Positions 11,352 through 22,336 of a DNA stretch of 64,000 nucleotides are shown one piece after another; positions within the stretch are counted from its first letter, which is position 1; the number at the start of each line of letters is the position of its first letter. The translations under genes were made by a program, and so were the position numbers. Where the stretch lies: contig OV884057.1 in NCBI GenBank assembly GCA_930367215.1, forward strand, positions 109,393,284-109,457,283. Direction: 5' to 3'. A model generated the notes under the pieces. It saw only the letters and a list, made by a program, of their open reading frames with translations. It searched no databases and was not told the origin of the DNA. Origin of the DNA: Pollenia angustigena (Eukaryota > Arthropoda > Insecta > Diptera > Polleniidae).

Positions 11352-11355
11352 AACT
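11352..11355. repeat. Gypsy target-site duplication, left copy
   Basis: AACT directly before the left LTR; the same AACT follows the right LTR at 17975-17978. A 4-bp TSD is normal for Ty3/Gypsy integrases. Confidence 0.85.
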
Positions 11356-11885
11356 TGTAGCTGGGAGCTAATTTATGTTTTTATTATTTTATTATTTTAT
11401 GAGTTTTTGATTATAGTCTGGCTCTGAAGAGACACTTAGGTCAGCTTCGGTTCCTAGACTTATCCAACGTCCACAAGGGCCTTTAGTCCACAAGGGTTAG
11501 TTGGGGTTTTTAATATTTATATTTTATGTAAGTTTTAAAAGAAAAGCCGAGGAGGTCTTCACTGCTCGAAAGCTAAATTCAGAGTGATTTTTATTTAACA
11601 AAATTCTTACATCTAAGTTTAATAAGAATACAGCATAAAACAAAATAAGCGATTATACAAACTACAATTGACTCTCAAACTATAAACATATGTCACTCAC
11701 AACACAGGGTTGTATTTAAACAAAAGTAAATGTCTTTTATTACAGACCGTTAAATTCAAATTCAAATTAATTAGGTAAATCCATAAGTAAATAAATAAAA
11801 TCATAGTAAGTCAATATTGTATTGTAATTCGAGTAAGTGTAAATTAGTATATAATAATTAAATACATTAATATAGCGGCGCTACA
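11356..11885 (-). repeat. Gypsy 3' LTR (530 bp)
   Basis: Begins TGTAGCTGGGAGC and ends GGCGCTACA. By eye it differs from the 17445-17974 LTR at only two positions (one near 11553, one near 11832). Because the element reads on the minus strand, this is its 3' LTR. The near identity means recent integration or gene conversion. Confidence 0.92.
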
Positions 11886-11898
11886 ATCTCCCCCTCTG
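11886..11898 (-). other. Polypurine tract of the Gypsy element
   Basis: On the minus strand this reads as a purine run (AGAGGGGGAGAT) directly before the 3' LTR, the standard plus-strand DNA priming site. Confidence 0.8.
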
Positions 11899-11917
11899 TT
11901 GCATACAATCGTCCCGA

Positions 11918-12787
11918 TTATGTAACAGCATTATACGCCTTAGCCTCCTTCAGGGTTACATTGGAATGTTGGTTTAACAACCGTGTTGATCTCCTTTGTT
12001 GTAATGATGATTGTTGCTCTGCATCTTCATTGTTATGTTGATCACATTCATTGTTGTTGTTGTTGTTGTTGGTAGTGCGTTGGTTGGAACATGAGGGCTT
12101 TTCATCAGTTCTGGGACGTCCTCGTTTTCGTATTGGGTATATCGGCTTTGTTGTGAAACCCTCATATGGAGTTAGTTCGGATACGTGGTGTGTAGCTAAT
12201 GGTACATTTAAGTCTTCCTCACTTGCTATTGTAAAACAAGATGTTCCCTTTTTGGCTATTACAACGTATGGCCCATCTCGGCGTGGTGTAAACTTGGATG
12301 TTAGGCCTTGGCTCGCTTTGCTTAGAATATGTGTGGCCACTAGGACTCTGTCACCAATATCAATTTTTGTTTGCGGTCTTCTCTTTCGATCTAAGCTGCT
12401 TTTATTTTTATCTTGCATTTGCTCTTGTGCTTCGCTTGCTATCTCTAACGTGTTTGCCAGTCGTAACAAATGGGGAGTTATTTGTGGGATGAAGTTTTCA
12501 GCGTTCACAATTGCCTTAAAATCATAGTGTACTTCTGTTGGTGTCCTTAACTCTCTTCCAAGTGTGAGGTAAGCTGCGGAATAACCAGTGCTATTGCCCT
12601 TCGCTGTGTTCATTGCAAAACGTATCGATGGAAGCATTAAATTCCATTGTTTGTGTTCCTTTTTCACACAAATTGACAATTGAGTTTTTAAATCTCTATT
12701 TTTCCTTTCAACAGGATTTGCTTCTGGATGATAAATGGGAGTGAAGGTTTGTTTTATATTTAAACAAAATGTTAATTTCTGCATCAA
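11918..12787 (-). pseudogene. Gypsy pol: integrase second half and C-terminal domain
   Basis: Open frame continuing the integrase after an in-frame TAA. It supplies the third catalytic residue (Glu in NPVERKNRDL), the long helix and LGRELRTPTEV region, then the C-terminal GDRVLVATHILS block and a Gln/Asn-rich tail with seven consecutive Asn. Integrase joins the cDNA ends to chromosomal DNA. The only break from the upstream frame is one stop codon at about 12790, just after the conserved DNGTQF motif, so the polyprotein would end before the catalytic Glu. Confidence 0.88.
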
Positions 12788-12790
12788 TGA

Positions 12791-14368
12791 TTATATAAAC
12801 TGCGTTCCGTTGTCAGTATGGATTCTCCGCGGAACTCCATATCTTAATATAACTTCGTTTAATAACGTAAGGGCACAATTTTCTGCCGAACCTTCTTTAA
12901 GTGCGAACAATTCTACCCAGCGACTACAAATGTCTTCTACAATTAAAATCCACTGGTGACCATCTTTGGTTTTTGGCAAGGGCCCAAATAAATCAACAGC
13001 AATTGTCTCAAAACGTTTATTACTGCTTACAGTTTGTAATAATCCCATGGGCTTCATGTTGGCTGGTTTATATTTTTTACAATCATCACATGACTTTACG
13101 TGCTTTTCGATGTCACCTGTTATGCCAGGCCAGTAGAACAATTTTGTGATACGAGCAATCGTTTTGTCAATACCATAGTGACCAGCTTTTTCATCGTTAT
13201 GATATTTAAGCAATATCTCCCTACGAAGCGATTTTGGTATGACCACTTGGCCATTTTCTGAGTCTTGTTCTGAACAATATCTGTAGAGAATGCCATCGAC
13301 CATCATATATCCTCGACTGGTATGCCGAGTTGTGTTTTCATCATTATTGTCGAATGAGGTTACAATTTTCCTTATTTCCTCATCTTCAAGCTGTGCACTT
13401 CTAAATTCTTCTGCACTTTTCCTAGGGAAATCAACTTCAATGTGATTACATTCACATATTTCGACGCACTCATTATTTGCACACGGTGGTCTAGATAACG
13501 TGTCAGCTATCAGGTTTTGTTTACCAGGAGTGTATGAGAAACTTAAATTGTAGCTTTGGATTAATAGGGACCAACGGGCTAGTCTTCCTGTGGGCGACTT
13601 TAGCGTAAAGAGCCATTTTAGCGGCTGATGATCAGTAAGAACTATTATTTCAGCACCCTCAATATAACCTCTAAATTTTTGTATTGCCCACACAACAGCT
13701 AAAGCCTCTCTTTCAGTAGTGGAATAATTTCGCTCAGCAGGAAGTAACAATCTACTGGCGTATTCGATTGGTTTTTCATAATACTTCTCCCCCTGCATTA
13801 AAACAGCTCCTAAAGCATAATTGCTGGCATCAGTATACAAATAAAACTTTTCGTTTTCTTTCACCTGTTGAAGAATAGGCGGTGAGGCTAAAAGATTTTT
13901 CAACTTTTCAAAAGCAGCTTGTTCTTCTGCTGTCCATTTCCAAACTACTTTCTTTTTCGTGAGGTTTGACAACGGCTTTGAAACTTCTGCAAAATTCGGG
14001 ATGAAACGACGAAACCAGGAACAGCTTTGAAGAAAAGATATCAGTTGTTTTAAGTTTTTGGGTTCTGTTCGCTTGAGAATTGCCACTGTTTTCTCCGGAT
14101 CGACCATAAGACCATTTGCTGTCAAAATGTGGCCTAAATACTTCACCTCTGGTTTGCAAAAAAAACATTTTCCCCTATTTAGATGAAACCCCATCATTCT
14201 TAACTTTTCAAATGTAAGTCTCAAATCATTTATATGTGAGCCAAAATCCTTGGAGCAAATAATTATATCGTCCAGGTATGCTAATATTAGAATATTAGGT
14301 AGGCTTAAACGAAATTTGTCGATAACCCGCTGAAACGTCGCAGGTGCATTTTTCAGACCAAAAGGCAT
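12791..14368 (-). pseudogene. Gypsy pol: RT (YLDD), RNase H and integrase N-terminal half
   Basis: 525 residues in order: RT from MPFGLKNAPATFQRVID with catalytic YLDD at residues 31-34; RNase H (YTDASNYALGA, TEREALAVVWA, LTDHQPLKWLF); the integrase H2C2 zinc domain (GHYGIDKT, YWPGITGD, CDDCKKYKP); the first Asp in IAVDLFGPL and the second in HTDNGTQF. It lacks its own start: the frame is severed from the upstream gag-pro-RT frame near 14390 by what looks like a one-base loss inside the RT, and ends in the TAA at about 12790. Two lesions in an element with near-identical LTRs are either very young or sequence errors. Confidence 0.9.
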
Positions 14369-16602
14369 CCGGTTGAAAACAAAAATGCCATAAGGCGTAT
14401 AAATGCCGTTTTTGGTTTATCTCTGGTGGCAACCTGGATCTGCCAATATCCCGATTTTAGATCTAAAGTTGTCATAAAAGGTGTAGTTTTCGCCGCGTGT
14501 AATACATCGTCTATCCTTGGCAGTGGGTAAGTGTCCGTCACTGTTATGGCATTAAGACGTCTGTAGTCTACACAAAGTCGTGTGCTACCATCCTTTTTTG
14601 GTATAAGTACCACTGGAAAAGCCCATGGAGACTCAGATTCTTCAATTATCTCCTTTTCTAACATATCATCAAGTTCTTGACGTAGTTTTATTTTCATTGC
14701 AGGAGAAAGACGGTAAGGTGCAGTAGAAATTGGATCATGATCTCCAGTGTTAATACGATGTTCAACGCAATGTATTGGTTCGGCTATGTTTTCGAAAATT
14801 TCTTTTTTTTCGTTTAAAAGTTTTTCGATGTTTACCTTTTGTGATTCTGATAGGTTTGGAGCCTCATCAGTTCTTAAACGAATGTCAATAGCATTTAACT
14901 GAATGTATTGATTTACTGGTGATCCTTCATTAAGTTTAACCTTTTTCAGGGGAGGAAATAAATCAGATACTTTTGGAGTTTCATACGTTTCTGGCAAACA
15001 ATTGGCAAATATTTTGTCGATACCATTTGGTGAATATTCGGTTTTCATGGGAGAAGTTCTGTTCGGAGTTTTATTTATTTCAACGAACCATGTCAAAAAA
15101 TCATCTATGGCCTTTTTCGGTTTTGGTGTTTTCATTTGCTCATTTATCATTGTTTGGCTTATAGAAACATTTTCACCTGACCTGGCTGGCTTATTCTTGA
15201 ACTCAAAGACGTTTTGCGGCTCATCTTTAAAGTGCCAAGTTCTTTGTGCCAAATCCATCACGATTCCAATTTGCTCTAAAAAATCTATACCTAGCAGTGT
15301 TCTGTTGTCTTGGGCCTTCGGCAAACAAATAAATCTTATACGTTTTAACCGCTTACCAATTGTAATATTTACTATGGTAGACAATACTGTGTCCTTGCTT
15401 GCACTACCGTCGGCTAACGTTATTTCTGCTAAAACTTTTTGGAAAACGGCTCCCTTTTCCTTTAATTTACGAAACAGATAATAACCGGCAACACTTGTTC
15501 TTGCGGCTGTGTCCATATAGGCCTCTCCGTTTAAACCATTTACGTTTATGTTGACAGTAGGGACATTTCTTCCGACTATTGTCGTGTGGATACTATTAAA
15601 ATCCAGTTCTTTTGGACTTTCCATAGCTTTTGTAGTTTTATTATTACAAGTTGGACAATTTGATCTATAGTAGCCTGTAGCACCGCAACCATAACAGCTC
15701 AATTTAACCTCTTCTTGTTTGCCTTTTCTTTCCTGTTCCATTCTTTTATAGCAAGCGTCTGCCGAATGATTTTTCTTCCTACAATAGGTGCAACGTACGA
15801 TTGATTTTTCCTTTGGTTCTACGCTTTTATGAGCAGTTTCACCATTTTCAAGGAAAAGTAGCTCAATTTCCCGGGCTTTGATCAATAGTTCTTGGAAAGA
15901 CTCAACACTTTCACGATTGATTTTTTCTCGAATCTGCACACTTATCTGAGAGAATATCATATTTATAATGGTCTTTTCAGGCAGTCTATCTTTAAGTTGC
16001 GCAAACAAACGCCTCTTTCTACAAATAAAACTGTCTGTCGGTTCATTCAGTTTTTGTTTATCCTGAAATATTTCAGAAAAAATTCTCCAGTCGGGCTTTG
16101 GAGGGGAAAAAGCATTTCTCAGTAAACTAATAGCTTCCTCAAACGTTCGTGCTTCGTGTTTAACACCTTGCCACCATGTAGATGCATATCCTTCTAGAAG
16201 AAGGGGTAGGCTTAAAAGAGCAAACGCGTCTGAGATATTTTCAGCTTCTTTAAAAACTAAAATAGTGGCAATAAAATCCTCGACCTTTGTTGTACTGCGA
16301 CCGCCATTAAACCTTGCACTACAGGCACTAAATGTTGACTTATTTTCTCGTCTAACACTAAAGCTCCCTAATAGATCCGAAAATTGACGTTGAGTAAGGC
16401 TTATCAATTGAGGATTAATTCCAGCACTATTTTGAGACATATTTGTGTCATTAGACAGTGGATTTTGAGTGGAATTGTTTGGTATAGCACTTGTTGCTGA
16501 TATAGTGGATGCAGCAGAAACAATACCCGTAACAGGATCACTAAAATATTGATTTGTGGCAGCCATTTCAGCGTTTTGGGAATTCATCGTGGTTCTAGGC
16601 AT
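14353..16602 (-). pseudogene. Gypsy gag-protease-RT start
   Basis: 749 residues. Gag (1-330) has a capsid-like region (FNGGRSTTKVEDFI, TWWQGVKHE, RNAFSPPKPDW) and two zinc knuckles: a canonical CX2CX4HX4C at 271-284, and a second at 303-316 where His is replaced by Tyr. The protease active site reads DTAA at 364-367 instead of the usual DTGA/DTGS, with the flap-side partner LLGID at 436-440. RT begins near 650 (ESPWAFPVVLIPKKDGSTRL, LCVDYRRLNAI, TTLDLKSGYWQIQV) and loses frame after KTAF. Gag, protease and RT sit in one frame with no gag/pol frameshift site. Clade within Ty3/Gypsy not determined. Confidence 0.9.
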
Positions 16603-16753
16603 TTTCCACTTATAAATTTTTTATATATATGGCAACACTGTTATATAATTATATAAGCAGGCAATTAAGAGCAAACAGTTTATATTTTAACGCCGCGGCA
16701 GCGTATAGGAAAACACCACCAACGTATATAAAATACACCAAATTATTTGTGTC

Positions 16754-17200
16754 GCAGCGAAAAAGCAGCAGCAGCAGACACGTTACCAAATGTACGTATG
16801 TATGTACGTATATGTGATACAGAAAACAATACGCACAATCTAAGTAGTTAAATTGCAGCGAAACAGCAGCAGCAGCAGACACGTTACCAAATGTACGTAT
16901 GTATGTATATGTGACACATAAACAATACGCACACTCTAAGCAGTTAAATTGCAGCGAAACAGCAGCAGCAGCAGCAGACACGTTACCAAATGTACGTATG
17001 TATGTATATGTGATACAGAAAACAATACGCACAATCTTAGTAGTTAAATAAATTATTTGTATCGCAGCGAAACAGTAGCAGCAGCCGAAACGTTACCAAA
17101 CGTAAGTATGTATGTGTGTGTGACACAGAAAACAATACGCACAACAACAACAGAAGCCAACCCGTATGTAGAAAATTAGCCGTTAAATTGCAGCGAAAAA
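16754..17200 (-). repeat. Tandem repeats in the Gypsy 5' leader
   Basis: Four to five units of about 95-125 bp begin GCAGCGAAA-AGCAGCAGCAG near 16756, 16855, 16950, 17064 and (partial) 17189. Each holds a CAG run, ACGTTACCAAATGTACGTATG and AACAATACGCACA. They lie between the 5' LTR and gag, where the packaging signal of an LTR element would be. Confidence 0.8.
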
Positions 17201-17431
17201 ATAATGTGCACAACAACAACAAACGAATGACGAAGCAACCTGTTTAGCAGCGAACAAAATGTAACAACAACAACAACTGCAGAAGAAGAAAAAAATTCCA
17301 CAAAAACGATCTCCAATGGTTGAGTGTAATTGCAAATAAATTAATGCATGTGGAAATATTTGGTATTCTTTGCCAAAAATGTAGTTGAAGTTAACAAAAA
17401 CTTTTTTTTTTTTTAAGAAAACTTTTCTTTA

Positions 17432-17444
17432 CGTTGGGCGCCAA
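17432..17444 (-). other. Primer-binding site, tRNA-Lys type
   Basis: Read on the minus strand immediately after the 5' LTR: TTGGCGCCCAACG. TGGCGCCCAAC is the tRNA-Lys-complementary PBS known from Gypsy elements. It primes minus-strand cDNA. Confidence 0.75.
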
Positions 17445-17974
17445 TGTAGCTGGGAGCTAATTTATGTTTTTATTATTTTATTATTTTATGAGTTTTTGAT
17501 TATAGTCTGGCTCTGAAGAGACACTTAGGTCAGCTTCGGTTCCTAGACTTATCCAACGTCCACAAGGGCCTTTAGTCCACAAGGGTTAGTTGGGGTTTTT
17601 AATATTTATATTTTATGTAAGTTTTAAAAGAAAAGCCGAGGTGGTCTTCACTGCTCGAAAGCTAAATTCAGAGTGATTTTTATTTAACAAAATTCTTACA
17701 TCTAAGTTTAATAAGAATACAGCATAAAACAAAATAAGCGATTATACAAACTACAATTGACTCTCAAACTATAAACATATGTCACTCACAACACAGGGTT
17801 GTATTTAAACAAAAGTAAATGTCTTTTATTACAGACCGTTAAATTCAAATTCAAATTAATTAGGTAAATCCATAAGTAAATAAATAAAATCATAGTAAGT
17901 CAATATTGTATTGTAATTCGAATAAGTGTAAATTAGTATATAATAATTAAATACATTAATATAGCGGCGCTACA
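17445..17974 (-). repeat. Gypsy 5' LTR (530 bp)
   Basis: Same length and ends (TGTAGC...GCTACA) as 11356-11885. It carries the promoter in the element's reading direction. AACT follows at 17975-17978. Confidence 0.92.
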
Positions 17975-18006
17975 AACTTCACATTTTTATTTATTACTTT
18001 AAATTA

Positions 18007-18909
18007 TTATCCAAACATAATTTGATGAATAGCCTGTCGTTTAATGTCAAATTTACTTTGATTACTTTCTTCGGTTATTGTGTCGGACACGTCTTCCGGT
18101 GGGTAGCTACTACTGTTATAGTCGATATCATCACTTAGTAAAATATTATGAATAATACATGAGACCATTATCCACAAGCAGCATAATTTCTTATGCTTAT
18201 TTGACATACGATTTCGTAACTCCTTCAGACTACAAAATCTCTCCTTTAGTAACCCAATACAATGTTCTACTCTAACACGATATCGGCTGTGCCGTAAATT
18301 AAATTCCTTACGTTTTGAGTGAGTCATCGCAGTAGAATTCATTCTGTATGGAGTTATAACTGTATTCGATAAAGAATAAGCCGAGTCCCCGGCAATCCAT
18401 TCATTTTCAGAAAAATATTTTGATGAATTCAGTGCCAATGGACACGAAGAATATATTCTGGCATCATGAACACTTCCAGGTGCTCCTACTGTGACATGAC
18501 GAATTCGCAATTTGAAATCACATGTTATCTGGGCTTTAATTGAATAAATATGTTTTCTGGAAAAATAAGCTACAGAATTCTCTATTGGTGTATCTGCCAA
18601 TTTAAACTCTGTCCCGTCTACATATCCGATACAAAAAGGTAATTCGTGAAAAGTTTCCTTTACTAGATTTGCTCTTTCCGCTTGATCAGGCCAAAATATG
18701 TAATTTTGCTTCAGTTCCAGAAATGCTCGGAAAATTCTTTTTGTAATATTTTGAATTGTTCCACCATCCCCAATGCCAAATATTGTTGCTATTTTTCTTA
18801 TACTGGCACTTTCACCACTTGAGCCCAGCCTATATAGAACTATTGCTAGTTGTTGGTATATACTGAATTGCTTACATGCATTTCTATGAAGTCGCCAACT
18901 TTTGGTTCT
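18007..18909 (-). pseudogene. PIF/Harbinger DDE transposase, 5'-truncated
   Basis: Open from 18909, right after an acceptor-like CTTCAG on the minus strand, to the stop at 18007: about 300 residues. An in-frame TAA lies just upstream, so this is one exon. It has a helix-turn-helix-like region (KQFSIYQQLAIVLYRLGSSG, IRKIATIFGIGDGG) and the DDE_Tnp_4 catalytic set: Asp in GYVDGTEF, Asp in IAGDSAYSL and Glu in VRVEHCIGLLKERF. The triad is intact. The first exon is missing: within about 40 bp upstream the sequence changes to a hAT-like fragment. It faces the Myb-like gene (10297-11281) tail to tail; the Gypsy element sits between them. Confidence 0.82.
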
Positions 18910-18943
18910 CTGAAGATTTTACATCTCAGTTTATTCATTTAAT

Positions 18944-19045
18944 ATATTTATTTTCTAATAATGTCCGAAGACTGTTTACTAGCGGAATAGCGTCAGACAT
19001 TAATTTTGTGATAGCTTCGAAGGAACCCAAAATTTTGTAGAAAAA
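18944..19045 (-). pseudogene. hAT-like transposase scrap
   Basis: Minus-strand frame with ILGSFEAITKLMSDAIPLVN, then SLRTLLENKYIK and a stop, resembling the segment of hAT/BED-type transposases upstream of the C-terminal dimerisation domain. Only about 33 residues remain. It abuts the truncated end of the Harbinger transposase, suggesting an insertion or deletion breakpoint at about 18.92-18.94 kb. Confidence 0.45.
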
Positions 19046-19161
19046 TTACTTTTGTTCTAACAAAAATTAATAAAAGTAAGCAGAAAACGTGCAAATACAT
19101 TCAAGACTAATCAATGAAAAAACATTTTACTACTATGGAGCAAAGCAAAACGGCTAAAGCT

Positions 19162-19376
19162 GCCGGTCCGCACCAAGCGTTCAATTGTATTGGCAAGTTA
19201 CACAGCAAACCCATAGAATTCCCCTACGTTTTGAAGGCATGAAGTGGGATTACTTTCTACTATAGAACGCCGGTCCACACCAAGCGTTCAGTTGTAGTGA
19301 AAAGTTACACAGCAAACCTATAGAATGCCCGTACGTATTGAAGGCAGGAAGTGGACTTACTTTCTACTATAAAACG
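19162..19376. repeat. Tandem duplication, 107-bp unit x2
   Basis: Two consecutive copies starting GCCGGTCC-CACCAAGCGTTC at 19162 and 19269, each ending TTACTTTCTACTATA-AAC. They differ at roughly a dozen positions. No coding sense. Confidence 0.8.
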
Positions 19377-19431
19377 CGTCTTAAAAAAAGGTAAAAAAGT
19401 AACATACACATAGAAATTGAAAATTAAGTTG

Positions 19432-19509
19432 TTTACTGGCGATACAACGATACTTTTTTTCTGTACAAACGTTTGTACAGAAAAAAAGTATCGTTGTATC
19501 GCCAGTAAA
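19432..19509. repeat. Perfect 78-bp palindrome with no spacer
   Basis: TTTACTGGCGATACAACGAT leads to the centre AAACGTTT at about 19467-19474, and the rest is the exact reverse complement. Symmetry stops at 19431/19510. Directly downstream come TATCGCCGATA-type motifs (19511-19565). It is probably the core of a small hairpin element. Confidence 0.95.
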
Positions 19510-20806
19510 ATATCGCCGATACAGATATATTGGCAAATCCGAAGTATCGCCGATATATCGGTATTGGTATTTGTTACATCCCTAGTTTGATTGTCGTGGT
19601 TGGCGTTTTTTTTTTATTGTGGTGTCGTTGTCGTACACGACTGTCGTTTCACTTTTTCACTAACATTCACACAATTTTTATACTTTCAGCCAATCGGTTG
19701 TTTCCTCGATTTTTCGTTGATAATACGTATACTCTACTTGCAAGTAATTACTTGCATGTCGAAACGGGTTAGCATTTGAGAGGATGGAATAAATTTGTCA
19801 CAGAAAACTAAATTATTTTTAAAGTGTGTATTTATTCTTAGAAGAGCTCCTAAGAACTCAAACTGCATTATGTTGCAAATTTTGGTTTTAATTAAATTTA
19901 TTAATTAATTAATTAATTAAAATTAAATTTCCTGAAGATGCTAACCAAAGGTTAGCGAAATATTGAAAATAAATAATTTAATATTAAAAAGACCTAGAGC
20001 TTGATTTAAAAATAAAACAGTTATTAAATTAAACAAGGTCAAATAATAAACAAGGTCAAATAAAAGCTTAGTATAAATTTATTATAGAAACAAACGTTGC
20101 ATGTTGGTACAGAAAGCATATTTAAAATTATTTCAGCAAGCTGTTGAAAAGGTATCAAAACGCCAGTGTCTGGGTATGACAAGAAAACTTCGGACCAAAA
20201 ACCTTTAATTTGTATCAACGTCTGGACCAAACCGGCCTTGCCAGTGCACAAATATCGTATAGGTATAAATAGTATATTATTCCCAAAAACCCCCAGCGAA
20301 AAAATGCCTTTTACCCAAAATATCCCCTGGGGATTTTCACGAAATTTGTATCGCCATTTGCATAAAAATCCCCAATTTGGGGATAAATCCACAAAACTGA
20401 GAACTCTGCATAGATTAAAGTATGTACAACGACAACCACAATAAGGCTGAATATTTAAAAAAAACGCGAACCACGATAAGGGTGAGTGAATAAGTTTAAC
20501 TCAGCTTAAATTATTTTATTTATTACATTTTTGGGCTAAACTGCAGTTTACGGGGCACACAAAATACAAATTAGTATTTGTTTTTGCATTCATTAAGTGA
20601 CTTTATAATACAACAAGATAAAGAGTCTTATAAATAACAGCATTAGAATTCGATTAGTTATTAAATATAATGAAAATTTTACACATATGTAAGTATAGAC
20701 TTAAACCTAAATACATACATACATATGAGAAAATCAAGACATAAAACAAATTGACCATTAACAAGTTTAGCATTACATAATAATAAATATACTCAATTTT
20801 AAGCAG
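19510..20806. other. AT-rich region with repeat fragments, no gene
   Basis: Small pieces only: a TTAA-repeat tract near 19895-19925; GAAGATGCTAACCAAAGGTTAGCG near 19934, a stem of the kind seen at retroposon 3' ends; a CCCCTGGGGATTTT-containing repeat near 20320-20390; and a scrap ending AAGGGTGAGTGA near 20480 that resembles the ends of the 140-bp MITE. Confidence 0.4.
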
Positions 20807-20828
20807 TTATATATATATATATATATAT

Positions 20829-20898
<70 letters not shown>
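20807..20898. repeat. (TA)n microsatellite
   Basis: About 90 bp of almost pure TA, broken by AACA and TTTA. ORFs through it are artefacts. Confidence 0.95.
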
Positions 20899-20902
<4 letters not shown>

Positions 20903-20933
20903 CACTTTATTTTGACGCTCACAGTATATACAT

Positions 20934-22328
20934 TAGCGTGGCCGTTAGTTGTATGGAGAACTTTTTTTTTTGATTTCTTATATTCTCCCCCCCCCCCAAA
21001 TCGGTTCAGTTTTATGTAAAAAAAAAATACAAACAAATTTCGTAGCGATAAGTTGTGTTTTAGGGGGGGCGTCGGCCCCTCAAAGTTTGCCATCAAGCCA
21101 TTTATTCAAATGTAATTTGTTTGCATATGACTATCTCTTAAAAACAACATTTTACAAGAACATGGTATATGGCAATATTTTAGCTCTTCTAGTCAACAAT
21201 ATTAGCCTCGAAGAAAGTTTTTTGCTAAAATTAATATTTAAGAAAATAATTAAGAAAATAACAACAAAATTCCAAACATTTTATATACGTTTTATATATA
21301 TAAAAGAGGGATTTAATGTCAAGTGAACTAATTTTGAAATCGAAATCTTTCGATTTGGATGAAATTTGCACCACCGTTAGTCCCATTGAATAGTAGTTCA
21401 GACACAAATTTTCAACAAGATCGGTCAAAAAGTTTCTGAGTTTGGGAGGGTCAAAGTTTGAAATTTTGGCCATACAGGTGTTCTTTCACATCCATGTAAC
21501 TTATTACCAATTGGGGTTAGCAAAATTTGTCGCAAGCAGCTTAGATAGCTATTTAATCAATCTTTTTAAAAAAAATTTTTTGGTTTTTTTAAAAAAATTT
21601 TTAACATATTTTTTTTATATTTAAAACTTTTTTTTTTTTTTTTTTTTGCCAAGTTGTAAATTTAAAAAAAAAATTTTAAAAAATTCAAAAAAAAACAAAA
21701 AAATTTTTTTTTTAAAGATTGATCAAACAGCTATCTAAGCTGCTTGGGACAAATTTTGCTAACCCCAATTGGTAATAAGTTACATGGATGTGAAAGAACA
21801 CCTATATGGCCAAAATTTCAAACTTTGACCCCCCAAACTCAGAAACTTTTTGACCGATCTTGTTGAAAATTTGTGTCTGAACTACTATTCAATGGGACTA
21901 ACGGTGGTGCAAATTTCATCCAAATCGAAAGATTTCGATTTCAAAATTAGTTCACTTGACATTAAATCCCTCTTTTATATATATAAAACGTATATAAAAT
22001 GTTTGGAATTTTGTTGTTATTTTCTTAATTATTTTCTTAAATATTAATTTTAGCAAAAAACTTTCTTCGAGGCTAATGTTGTTGACTAGAAGAGCTAAAA
22101 TATTGCCATATATCATGTTCTTGTAAAATGTTGTTTTTAAGAGATAGTCATATGCAAACAAATTACATTTGAATAAATGGCTTGATGGCAAACTTTGAGG
22201 GGCGGACGCCCCCCCTAAAACACAACTTATCGCTACGAAATTTTTTTGTATTTTTTTTTACATAAAACTGAACCGATTTGGGGGGGGAGAATATAAGAAA
22301 TCAAAAAAAGAAAATAACGGCCACCCTA
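20934..22328. mobile_element. 1.4-kb foldback element with about 650-bp arms
   Basis: The two halves are inverted copies of each other around an A/T-run centre near 21.63 kb. Ends are TAGCGTGGCCGTTA (left) and TAACGGCCACCCTA (right). ATATACAT occurs immediately outside both ends (20926-20933 and 22329-22336), a perfect 8-bp TSD, though in TA-rich surroundings. The arms include GAAGAGCTAAAATATTGCC and a run of seven or eight Gs/Cs. The matching ORFs in both arms are mirror products of the repeat. No transposase. An 8-bp TSD fits hAT or P-type transposition. Confidence 0.82.
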
Positions 22329-22336
22329 ATATACAT

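Noticed and set aside
20773..21096. 107-codon ORF through the (TA)n tract
   Set aside because: Composed of Ile/Tyr repeats from TA microsatellite plus foldback sequence; no gene.
21231..22191. Matching ORFs in the two arms (for example 21850-22047 and 21231-21473)
   Set aside because: They are the same sequence read from the two inverted arms of the foldback; no known domain and no codon-level signal.
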